In this document: in pieces, positions 1-7,784 of the stretch | Numbering within the stretch: the stretch's first letter is position 1 | Layout: each line of letters starts with the position of its first letter | Source: Acetobacteraceae bacterium | Lineage (GTDB): Bacteria > Pseudomonadota > Alphaproteobacteria > Acetobacterales > Acetobacteraceae | DNA length: 8,246 bases | Direction of reading: 5' to 3' | Assembly: GCA_019689515.1 (NCBI GenBank) | Contig: JADGHI010000147.1 | Coordinates: 1 to 8,246, forward strand | Program-made: the position numbers and the translations under genes | The notes under the pieces: generated by a model | Seen by the model: only the letters and a program-made list of their open reading frames with translations | Databases searched by the model: none | What the model was told of the DNA's origin: nothing

Positions 1-128
1 GGTGCGGGGCCGTCCTGCCATCTTCCGGCCTCGCCGTCATCCGGTCCGTCGTCCGTCCGTCACCGGTCCCCGTGCCGTGCGCGGCGCGGCGTGGTCCGGC
101 GCCGTTCGGGACAATCTCCACCCCGCCG

Positions 129-164
129 TTGCGCCCCGGCGGGGCTTGGGCCATCTTGCATCCA
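129..164 (+). promoter_or_regulatory. possible sigma-70-type promoter for the gcv operon
   Basis: TTGCGC at 129-134 is followed after 17 bases by CATCTT at 152-157. Each box matches three of six consensus positions. A start about 7 bases downstream would fall near 164, just before the first base of the riboswitch leader at 165, and this fit is the main argument for it. The GC-rich hairpin GCCCC/GGGGC (133-137 with 141-145) lies between the boxes. The boxes are weak and chance matches are common in GC-rich DNA, so this is a suggestion only. I see no other structure in 1-128 beyond short GTCC/CGTC-like repetition around 43-60. Confidence 0.25.
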
Positions 165-174
165 TCCCGCTGAT

Positions 175-272
175 CCCGCGCGGGAGAGAGCGGTCCGCTG
201 GCGTGCCGGCGAGGATCGCCGCCGAAGGCGCAACCGGCCCCCGGAAACGCTCAGGCAGAAGGGCCGCGCGGG
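175..272 (+). ncRNA. glycine riboswitch aptamer 1
   Basis: This is the first glycine-binding aptamer. Its P1 closing helix can be drawn as seven perfect pairs, CCCGCGC (175-181) with GCGCGGG (266-272). An inner helix GAGCG (188-192) pairs with CGCTC (248-252). The conserved core GCCGAAGGCGCAA is at 221-233 and GGAAACGCTCAGGCAGAAGG at 243-262. The variable arm lies between about 193 and 220 and is GC-rich, so I did not fold it in detail. Confidence 0.92.
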
Positions 273-279
273 GAAGGGA

Positions 280-375
280 CCTCTGGAAAGCCCGGTTCCG
301 CAAGGAGCCGGCACCGAAGGAGTAAGGCGCCGGGCATGGCCCTGCCGCCGAATCTCTCAGGTCATCGGACAGAGG
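280..375 (+). ncRNA. glycine riboswitch aptamer 2
   Basis: This is the second aptamer. P1 is CCTCT (280-284) paired with AGAGG (371-375), five perfect pairs. The core ACCGAAGGAGTAAG is at 313-326 and AATCTCTCAGGT at 351-362. The second aptamer normally transmits the ligand signal to the downstream expression platform because its P1 lies next to it. Here the 5' strand of P1 is also complementary to the gcvT Shine-Dalgarno sequence, as described in the findings. Confidence 0.93.
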
Positions 376-423
376 GGGGCCGCGGATCAACATTCCAGGC
401 CGCGCGTCGCGGCAGGAGGGACC
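376..423 (+). promoter_or_regulatory. expression platform and gcvT ribosome binding site
   Basis: This segment lies between aptamer 2 and the gcvT start. The hexamer GCCGCG occurs twice, at 379-384 and 399-404, and both copies are complementary to CGCGGC at 408-413. That sequence sits directly against the Shine-Dalgarno AGGAGG (414-419). Pairing 399-404 with 408-413 gives a tight hairpin with a 3-base loop, while 379-384 would enclose a larger loop. There is no U-run, so control at translation initiation fits better than an intrinsic terminator. The pairings are seen in the sequence; that they switch is inference. Confidence 0.5.
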
Positions 424-1548
424 GTGGCCGAATCGCCGCACGACACTGGGACTGCCCCACTTCGCGAGACCCCGCTCGCCGCGCTGCACCGCGAGCTGGG
501 CGCGCGCATGGTGCCCTTCGCCGGCTACGCCATGCCGGTGCAGTACCCGACCGGCATCGTCGCCGAGCACCAGCACTGCCGCACCGCCGCCGCGCTGTTC
601 GACGTCTCCCACATGGGCCAGGCGGAGCTGATCGGCACCGGCGCCGCCGCGGCGCTGGAGCGGCTGACGCCTGCCGACGTGCAGGGCCTGAAGCCGGGGC
701 GCCAGCGCTACGGGCTGCTCACCAACGAGGAGGGCGGCATCGAGGACGACTTCATGGTCGCCAATCTCGGCGACCGGCTCTTCCTCGTCGTCAACGCCAG
801 CCGCAAGCAGGACGATTTCGACCGCATCGCCGCGGCGCTGCCGCCGGGGCTGCGGCTCGCGCGGCGCGAGGACCGCGCGCTGCTCGCGCTCCAGGGACCG
901 CAGGCCGTGGATGTGCTCTCCACCCTCGCGCCCGATGTCGCGAAGCTGTCCTTCATGGGCATCGCGGAGATGACGATCGCCGGCGTGCCCGCGATCGTCA
1001 GCCGCTCCGGCTACACGGGCGAGGACGGGGTGGAGATCTCTGTCCCAGACGAGCGGGCCGAGGAGTTCGCGCGCGACCTGCTGCGCCTTCCCGGCGTCGC
1101 GCCCGCGGGACTCGGCGCGCGCGATTCGCTGCGGCTGGAGGCGGGGCTCTGCCTCTACGGCAACGACATCGACGCGACCACCAGCCCGGTCGAGGCCGCG
1201 CTCACCTGGACCATCGGCAAGCGCCGCCGCATGGCCTGGGACTTCCCCGGCGCCGAGCGCGTGCGGCAGGAACTCGCGGACGGGCCGAAGCGCCGTCGCG
1301 TCGGCATCCGGCCGGAGGGTCGCCAGCCGGCGCGTGCCCACACGCCCATCCACGCACCCGGCGGCGCCCAGATCGGCGAGATCACCTCCGGCGGCTTCGG
1401 CCCGACGCTGAACGGCCCGATGGCCATGGGCTACGTCGCGCCCGCGCATGCCGAGGACGGCACCGCGCTAGAGCTGATGGTGCGCGGCAAGGCCCTGCCG
1501 GCGCGCGTCGTCCCGCTGCCCTTCGTCCCCCACCGCTACGCCCGATGA
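424..1548 (+). CDS. gcvT: aminomethyltransferase (glycine cleavage T protein)
   Basis: This is the T protein of the cytoplasmic glycine cleavage system. It takes the aminomethyl group from the lipoyl arm of GcvH, releases ammonia and passes the methylene to tetrahydrofolate. The 374-residue length is normal for the family. Visible signatures are VPFAGYAMPVQYP near 30-42, FDVSHMGQ at 59-66, RYGLLTNEEGGIEDD at 95-109 (the acidic pair lies where the catalytic Asp of the family sits), SRSGYTGEDGVEI near 193-205, RDSLRLEAGLCLYGNDID near 233-250 and EITSGGFGPTLN near 319-330. The frame is open far upstream through the riboswitch, so an automatic start could be placed too early. I chose the GTG at 424 because AGGAGG (414-419) lies 4 bases before it and the family's N-terminus begins soon after. 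The next in-frame ATG, at 508, would cut conserved sequence. It heads the operon. Confidence 0.96.
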   Translation: MAESPHDTGTAPLRETPLAALHRELGARMVPFAGYAMPVQYPTGIVAEHQHCRTAAALFDVSHMGQAELIGTGAAAALERLTPADVQGLKPGRQRYGLLTNEEGGIEDDFMVANLGDRLFLVVNASRKQDDFDRIAAALPPGLRLARREDRALLALQGPQAVDVLSTLAPDVAKLSFMGIAEMTIAGVPAIVSRSGYTGEDGVEISVPDERAEEFARDLLRLPGVAPAGLGARDSLRLEAGLCLYGNDIDATTSPVEAALTWTIGKRRRMAWDFPGAERVRQELADGPKRRRVGIRPEGRQPARAHTPIHAPGGAQIGEITSGGFGPTLNGPMAMGYVAPAHAEDGTALELMVRGKALPARVVPLPFVPHRYAR

Positions 1549-1559
1549 GGAATGCCCCG

Positions 1560-1933
1560 ATGGCCGAGCTGCGATACACCAAGGACCACGAATGGGTGCG
1601 GATGGACGGCGACACCGCCACCGTCGGCATTTCCGACCACGCGCAGAACGCGCTGGGCGACGTGGTGTTCGTTGACCTGCCCGAGATCGGGCGCGAGGTC
1701 TCGGCCGGCGAGGCCGTGGCGGTGGTGGAGAGCGTGAAGGCCGCCTCCGACGTCTATGCCCCGGTTTCCGGGCGCATCGTCGAGGTGAACAGCGCGCTCG
1801 CCGAGGACCCCGGCCTGATCAACCGCGAGCCGACCGGCGAGGGCTGGTTCTTCCGGATCGAGCCGCGCGACCCGGCGGAGATCGAGACTCTGATGGACGA
1901 GGCCGCCTACGCCGCCTTCCTGGAGAGCCAGGC

Positions 1934-1937
<4 letters not shown>
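1560..1937 (+). CDS. gcvH: glycine cleavage system H protein (lipoyl carrier)
   Basis: This small protein carries the lipoyl arm that shuttles the aminomethyl intermediate from GcvP to GcvT and is reoxidised by the L protein. The 125-residue length is normal. The N-terminus MAELRYTKDHEWV is typical, followed by GISDHAQNALGDVVFVDLP near 23-41. The lipoylation motif is VVESVKAASD, with Lys60 the expected modified residue. The helical tail ends in AAYAAFLES. GAGGAA (1547-1552) gives a ribosome binding site 7 bases before the ATG at 1560. An alternative in-frame ATG at 1545 overlaps the gcvT stop as ATGA and would add five residues (MRNAP). I prefer 1560 on Shine-Dalgarno spacing and the usual H-protein N-terminus. 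Translational coupling to gcvT is likely either way. Confidence 0.97.
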
Positions 1938-4861
<2,924 letters not shown>

Positions 4862-4891
4862 TGCCGCTTCGGATGGGGTTGCGGGCCGCCG

Positions 4892-5143
4892 ATGCCGAAC
4901 TACCGCATCGAGTTCTTCCGCCGGATGGACCAGGCCGAGCCGAGCATGGTCTTCCTCTACGGCGCGGCGGATGAGGCGGATGCGGAGTGGTTCGCGAGGC
5001 AGGGCGCGATCTTCCTCGACGCGGAGATCTACGCCGTGAACCCGGACAGTTCACGGCCGCCCCTGCCGCGCGGTCAGGCGGAGCGGTTGTGGCCGCGCCC
5101 TGAGCCGGTGCCGGTCCCCGATCGGCGGTCAGCGCGACGCTGA
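4892..5143 (+). CDS. small unrecognised ORF downstream of gcvP
   Basis: I do not recognise this 83-residue product. It begins 30 bases after the gcvP stop on the same strand and could be the last gene of the operon. The first 50 or so residues (MPNYRIEFFRRMDQAEPSMV, then a segment rich in Ala, Asp and Glu ending AEIYAVNPD) look like a real folded small protein: codons use G or C at almost every third position and hydrophobic and charged residues alternate sensibly. From about residue 52 (nt 5045) the protein becomes Pro/Arg-rich and codon use loosens. That change coincides with an inverted repeat at 5033-5057. The true product may therefore be shorter in relatives, with the tail here created by loss of a stop or a frameshift. 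No transmembrane segment or signal peptide is seen. The ribosome binding site is weak (GGATGGGG at 4871-4878, 13 bases away). An ATG at 4861 in another frame gives a compositionally poor 37-residue ORF that I reject. Confidence 0.5.
   Translation: MPNYRIEFFRRMDQAEPSMVFLYGAADEADAEWFARQGAIFLDAEIYAVNPDSSRPPLPRGQAERLWPRPEPVPVPDRRSARR
5033..5057. repeat. 8-bp perfect inverted repeat
   Basis: GCCGTGAA (5033-5040) and TTCACGGC (5050-5057) are exact reverse complements separated by CCCGGACAG. No T-run follows on the + strand, so it does not look like a standard intrinsic terminator. It marks the point where the coding character of the small ORF after gcvP breaks down. It may be a rearrangement scar, an mRNA 3' end stabiliser or chance. 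Confidence 0.5.
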
Positions 5144-5227
5144 TGCCGCCGGTTCCGTCGCGGCCGCGCGGGCTGCGCGAGGGGGCGAGGCGGTAAGCGA
5201 TGCGCGCTGCCGCCTCGATCCCGCCCA

Positions 5228-5261
5228 CGCCCGCCGCTGCCGGCGGGCGGGTGGTCATTTT
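5228..5261 (+). terminator. hairpin, possible weak terminator
   Basis: CGCCCGCCG (5228-5236) pairs perfectly with CGGCGGGCG (5241-5249) around a CTGC loop, giving nine GC pairs. The nearest T-run, TTTT at 5258-5261, begins 9 bases after the stem instead of adjoining it, so a classical Rho-independent terminator is doubtful. It is the best candidate I see for ending the gcv transcript. Confidence 0.25.
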
Positions 5262-5484
5262 GAGGGCGGCGGGCGCCCTGGCGGCTTGCTTCGCCCCACA
5301 CCGCTCCTGGAGGAAGGCGAGCCCCGCTGCCTCCTCCGGCGGCCCCGGCTCGGCCGGGCCGGTGTGCAAGGCGGGGGAACGGGCGGCGTCCACGCGATGC
5401 GTCGTGGTTCCGTGGAGGCCAAACCGGCCGGCGCGGCGCCGGTTCCAGGGATGCCTCGATCCGTCGCCGCGCCTGCCCCCGACG

Positions 5485-5514
5485 TTGCGGGGACGTGCGC
5501 AGGCCGCGTAGCCT
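5485..5514 (+). promoter_or_regulatory. possible promoter for the cupin gene
   Basis: TTGCGG (5485-5490) and TAGCCT (5509-5514) are 18 bases apart. The -10 keeps the important T, A and final T. A start near 5521 would leave a leader of about 25 bases before the GTG at 5546. The matches are only three of six in each box, so confidence is low. The position at the end of the gene-poor gap makes a promoter somewhere here likely. Confidence 0.3.
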
Positions 5515-5545
5515 GCCCGCCATCGCGCTCAGGAGGACGCCGCCC

Positions 5546-5899
5546 GTGCCCGAGCCCGCTGCCGCCGATCCCCGCTTCGCCTTCGCCGCCGCGGCGGCGG
5601 CGCTCGTCCCGCCCGAGCCCGGCCGGCGCAGCGCGCGCATCTTCGAGCACGGCTCGCTCGAGATCCGCTGGTATGCCCCGCGCGGCAGCGACCCGCAGGG
5701 GCCGCACACGCGCGACGAGGTCTATGTCATCGTCTCCGGCCGCGGCACCTTCTTCCGCGACGGCCGGCGCGCGCCCTTCGGCCCCGGCGACCTGCTCTTC
5801 GTCCCCGCCGGCGCCGAGCACCGCTTCGAGGACTTCTCCGACGACCTCGCCGCCTGGGTGATCTTCTACGGCCCCGAAGGCGGCGAGGCACCGCGCTGA
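5546..5899 (+). CDS. small single-domain cupin protein
   Basis: This is a 117-residue cupin of unknown substrate, probably cytoplasmic. The two cupin motifs are present. Motif 1 is GPHTRDEVYVIVSGRG, with His54 and Glu58 as metal ligands. Motif 2 is GDLLFVPAGAEHRFEDF, with His92. The first His of the usual HxH pair is replaced by Gly52, so three of the four classical ligands remain. The start is the GTG at 5546, 9 bases after AGGAGG (5531-5536). The same frame is open back to an ATG at 5495, but that would add a Pro/Arg-rich leader and run through the ribosome binding site. It is followed 19 bases later by an acetyltransferase and is probably co-transcribed with it. Small cupins of this kind may be enzymes or metabolite sensors, and the sequence does not decide. 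Confidence 0.85.
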   Translation: MPEPAAADPRFAFAAAAAALVPPEPGRRSARIFEHGSLEIRWYAPRGSDPQGPHTRDEVYVIVSGRGTFFRDGRRAPFGPGDLLFVPAGAEHRFEDFSDDLAAWVIFYGPEGGEAPR

Positions 5900-5918
5900 A
5901 CAGGAGCACCACACCCTC

Positions 5919-6377
5919 ATGCCCGAAGGCATCACGATCCGCCCCCTGGAAGCCCGCCACCGCGCCGACTGGGAACGGCTCTACGCCGGCTACGCGGCGT
6001 TCTACAAGGTGACGCAGACGCCGGAGATGCGCGAGCGCGTCTGGTCCTGGATCCACGACCCCGCGCATGAGGTGAAGGCGCTCGTCGCCGAGACGACGGA
6101 GGGCCGCGCCGTCGGCCTCGCCCATTACCGCCCCTTCGCGCGGCCGCTCAGCGCCACCATCGGCGGCTTCCTCGACGACCTCTTCGTGGACCCGGAGTTC
6201 CGCGGCCGGCGCATCGCGGACGCGCTGATCGAGGCCGTGGCGGAGATCGGGCGCGCGCGCGGCTGGTCCGTGATCCGCTGGATCACCGCGGACGACAACT
6301 ACCGTGGCCGGGGCGTCTATGACCGGCTCGCCACCCGCACGATGTGGATCACCTACGACCTCAAGCTTTCGGGTTGA
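5919..6377 (+). CDS. GNAT-family N-acetyltransferase
   Basis: This 152-residue protein has a single GNAT domain and probably transfers an acetyl group from acetyl-CoA to an amine; the substrate is unknown. It begins with ITIRPLEARHRADWERLYAG, typical of the family's first strand and helix. Motif A is DDLFVDPEFRGRRIADALI (86-104), the CoA pyrophosphate loop, and the C-terminal motif is WITADDNYRGRGVYDRLA (121-138). The loop reads RGRRIA where many members have RGxGxG or RGxGxA, so one usual glycine is Arg98. The rest of the fold looks intact. AGGAG (5902-5906) lies 12 bases before the ATG, longer than ideal, but no closer start exists that keeps the N-terminal strand. It follows the cupin gene closely. 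Confidence 0.9.
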   Translation: MPEGITIRPLEARHRADWERLYAGYAAFYKVTQTPEMRERVWSWIHDPAHEVKALVAETTEGRAVGLAHYRPFARPLSATIGGFLDDLFVDPEFRGRRIADALIEAVAEIGRARGWSVIRWITADDNYRGRGVYDRLATRTMWITYDLKLSG

Positions 6378-6452
6378 GCGGGGCAGGGGCTACCGGCCCG
6401 CGCGCCGCGGTGCCAAACAGGGACGGACGACCGGACCGGAGAGGAGGGGCTG

Positions 6453-7784
6453 ATGGCCTCCTACGACCTTGTGCTGCGCGGCGGGCAATGCGTGCTGCCC
6501 TGGGGGATCGAGGCGGTGGATGTCGGCGTGCGCGACGGACGCATCGCCGCGCTCGGCGACCTGCGCACCGCGGCGGCCGCGCAGGAGATCGACTGCCGCG
6601 GCCTGCACGTGCTGCCGGGGCTGATCGACCCGCATGTGCACCTGCGCGACCCCGGCGATCCGAAGGTGGAGAACGTCTCGGACGGCACCCGCGCGGCGGT
6701 GCTCGGCGGCCTCACCGCGGTGTTCGACATGCCGAACACCTCGCCGCTGATCGACCAGCGCGAGCGGCTGGACTGGAAGCGCGAATATGTCCAGGGCCGC
6801 GCCTGGTGCGACGTCGGCCTCTATGTCGGCGCCACCAAGACCAACATCAACGCGCTGGCGGAGCTGGAGCTGCAGCCCAATGTCTGCGCGATCAAGGTCT
6901 TCGCCGGCTCCTCCACCGGCGACCTGCTGGTCGAGGACGACGAGAACCTGGAGCGCGTGATGCGCGCCGGGCGGCGGCGCATCTGCTACCACTCCGAGGA
7001 CGAGTACCGGCTGCAGGAGCGGCGTAAGCTGTTCACGCCCGGCATGCCGCACCGCAACCACATGGAGTGGCGCGACGTCGAGACCGCCTTCCTCGGCACC
7101 CGCCGCCTGATGGCGCTGGCGCGCAAGACCAATCGCCCCGCGCACATCCTGCATGTCAGCACGGCGGAGGAGCTGGAGTACCTCAAGGACTTCCGCGACG
7201 TCGCCACGGTCGAGGTGCTGATCAACCATCTCAGCCAGACCGACGAGGCCTATGAGCGGCTCGGCGGCTACGCCGTGATGAACCCGCCGATCCGCGACGA
7301 GCGCCACAAGGAGGCCGCCTGGGCGGCGGTGCGCGACGGCACGGTGGACTGCATCGGCTCCGACCACGCGCCGCACAGCCGTGCCGCGAAGGAGCGGCCC
7401 TGGCCCGACACCGCGGCGGGACTCACCGGCGTGCAGACGCTGGTGCCGCTGATGCTGGATCACGTGAACGCCGGGCGGCTGCCGCTGACGCGGTTGGTGG
7501 ACCTGATGTGCGCCGGGCCGGCGCGGGTCTATGGCGTGGTCGGCAAGGGCCGGCTCGCCGCCGGCTACGACGCGGACTTCACCATCGTGGACCTCGGGAA
7601 GAAGCGCGTGATCGAGGAGAGCTGGATCGTCTCGCCCTGCGGCTGGACGCCCTTCGCGGGGCAGGAATGCACGGGCTGGCCGGTGATGACGATCATCCGC
7701 GGGCAGCTCGTGATGCGCGAGGACGAGGTGCTCGGCACGCCACGCGGCGGCCTGGTGCGCTTCGCCGAGGCGCGGGGCTTCTGA
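6453..7784 (+). CDS. dihydroorotase-like metal-dependent amidohydrolase
   Basis: This 443-residue cyclic amidohydrolase would open or close a cyclic amide such as dihydroorotate in pyrimidine synthesis. Visible metal and substrate residues are PGLIDPHVHLRDPG with His61, His63 and Arg65, then FDMPNTSP (Asn95), CAIKVFAGSS with Lys148, ICYHSEDE with His180, HILHVST with His231 and His234, and GSDHAPHS with Asp304. Lys148 sits where hydantoinases and the E. coli-type dihydroorotase carry the carbamylated lysine that bridges two metals. From family knowledge, the Bacillus/Aquifex class I enzymes lack that lysine. I recall a subgroup of about this length and motif set annotated as dihydroorotase in alphaproteobacteria. 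I leave the symbol empty because it may not be the housekeeping pyrC. The ATG at 6453 follows AGGAGGGG (6442-6449). The 75 bases before it show no clear promoter or terminator. Its stop overlaps the nitroreductase start. Confidence 0.85.
   Translation: MASYDLVLRGGQCVLPWGIEAVDVGVRDGRIAALGDLRTAAAAQEIDCRGLHVLPGLIDPHVHLRDPGDPKVENVSDGTRAAVLGGLTAVFDMPNTSPLIDQRERLDWKREYVQGRAWCDVGLYVGATKTNINALAELELQPNVCAIKVFAGSSTGDLLVEDDENLERVMRAGRRRICYHSEDEYRLQERRKLFTPGMPHRNHMEWRDVETAFLGTRRLMALARKTNRPAHILHVSTAEELEYLKDFRDVATVEVLINHLSQTDEAYERLGGYAVMNPPIRDERHKEAAWAAVRDGTVDCIGSDHAPHSRAAKERPWPDTAAGLTGVQTLVPLMLDHVNAGRLPLTRLVDLMCAGPARVYGVVGKGRLAAGYDADFTIVDLGKKRVIEESWIVSPCGWTPFAGQECTGWPVMTIIRGQLVMREDEVLGTPRGGLVRFAEARGF

Larger units (their letters stand above)
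165..375 (+). ncRNA. tandem glycine riboswitch (leader, two aptamers, linker)
   Basis: This is the 5' leader RNA of the gcvT-gcvH-gcvP operon. It binds glycine through two similar aptamers in series and is expected to turn expression on when glycine is high. The sequence shows the family signatures twice: GGGAGAG, then GCCGAAGGCGCAA, then GCTCAGGCAGAAGG in the first copy, and CTCTGGAAAG, then ACCGAAGGAGTAAG, then CTCTCAGGT and ACAGAGG in the second. A 7-base linker (273-279, GAAGGGA) joins them. Leader TCCC (165-168) can pair with linker GGGA (276-279), leaving GCU-GA on the leader side opposite AA on the linker side, which is the arrangement of the known leader-linker kink-turn. The position directly upstream of glycine cleavage genes agrees with the identification. 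Confidence 0.96.
5144..5545. other. gene-poor intergenic region
   Basis: About 400 bases lie between the small ORF and the cupin gene with no ORF I can support. Forward frames give Pro/Ala/Arg-rich translations with poor codon use. On the reverse strand, roughly 5100-5250 reads as a more protein-like stretch (GGIEAAARIAYRLAPSRS, then a second piece GGISVALTADRG), which could be the remnant of a decayed gene, but I cannot identify it. The region also holds a 9-bp hairpin (5228-5249) and a possible promoter for the next gene (5485-5514). It separates the gcv operon from the downstream cluster. Confidence 0.6.

Noticed and set aside
43..60. Short GTCC/CGTC-like repetition near the window start
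   Set aside because: The units are only a few bases long and irregular, and this is too common in GC-rich DNA to call a repeat array or binding site.
121..144. CCCCGCC/GGCGGGG hairpin as a terminator for an upstream gene
   Set aside because: No T-run follows on either strand and the loop is 10 bases. It more likely reflects GC-rich composition, and no upstream gene is visible to terminate.
37..1449. Minus-strand ORF of 470 codons antisense to gcvT and the riboswitch
   Set aside because: It has biased composition, no recognisable domain, and runs through an RNA whose structure is conserved on the + strand.
336..1559. N-terminal extension of the gcvH frame across gcvT
   Set aside because: The first part is an Arg/Ala-rich shadow of gcvT. 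Real H-protein sequence begins at 1560.
5286..5861. Forward ORF of 191 codons overlapping the cupin gene
   Set aside because: It has a Ser/Pro/Arg-rich translation without motifs and is a frame shadow of the cupin gene.
5255..5935. Minus-strand ORF of 226 codons across the gap and cupin gene
   Set aside because: Its protein-like part is the mirror of the cupin coding frame, and the cupin motifs are clear on the + strand.
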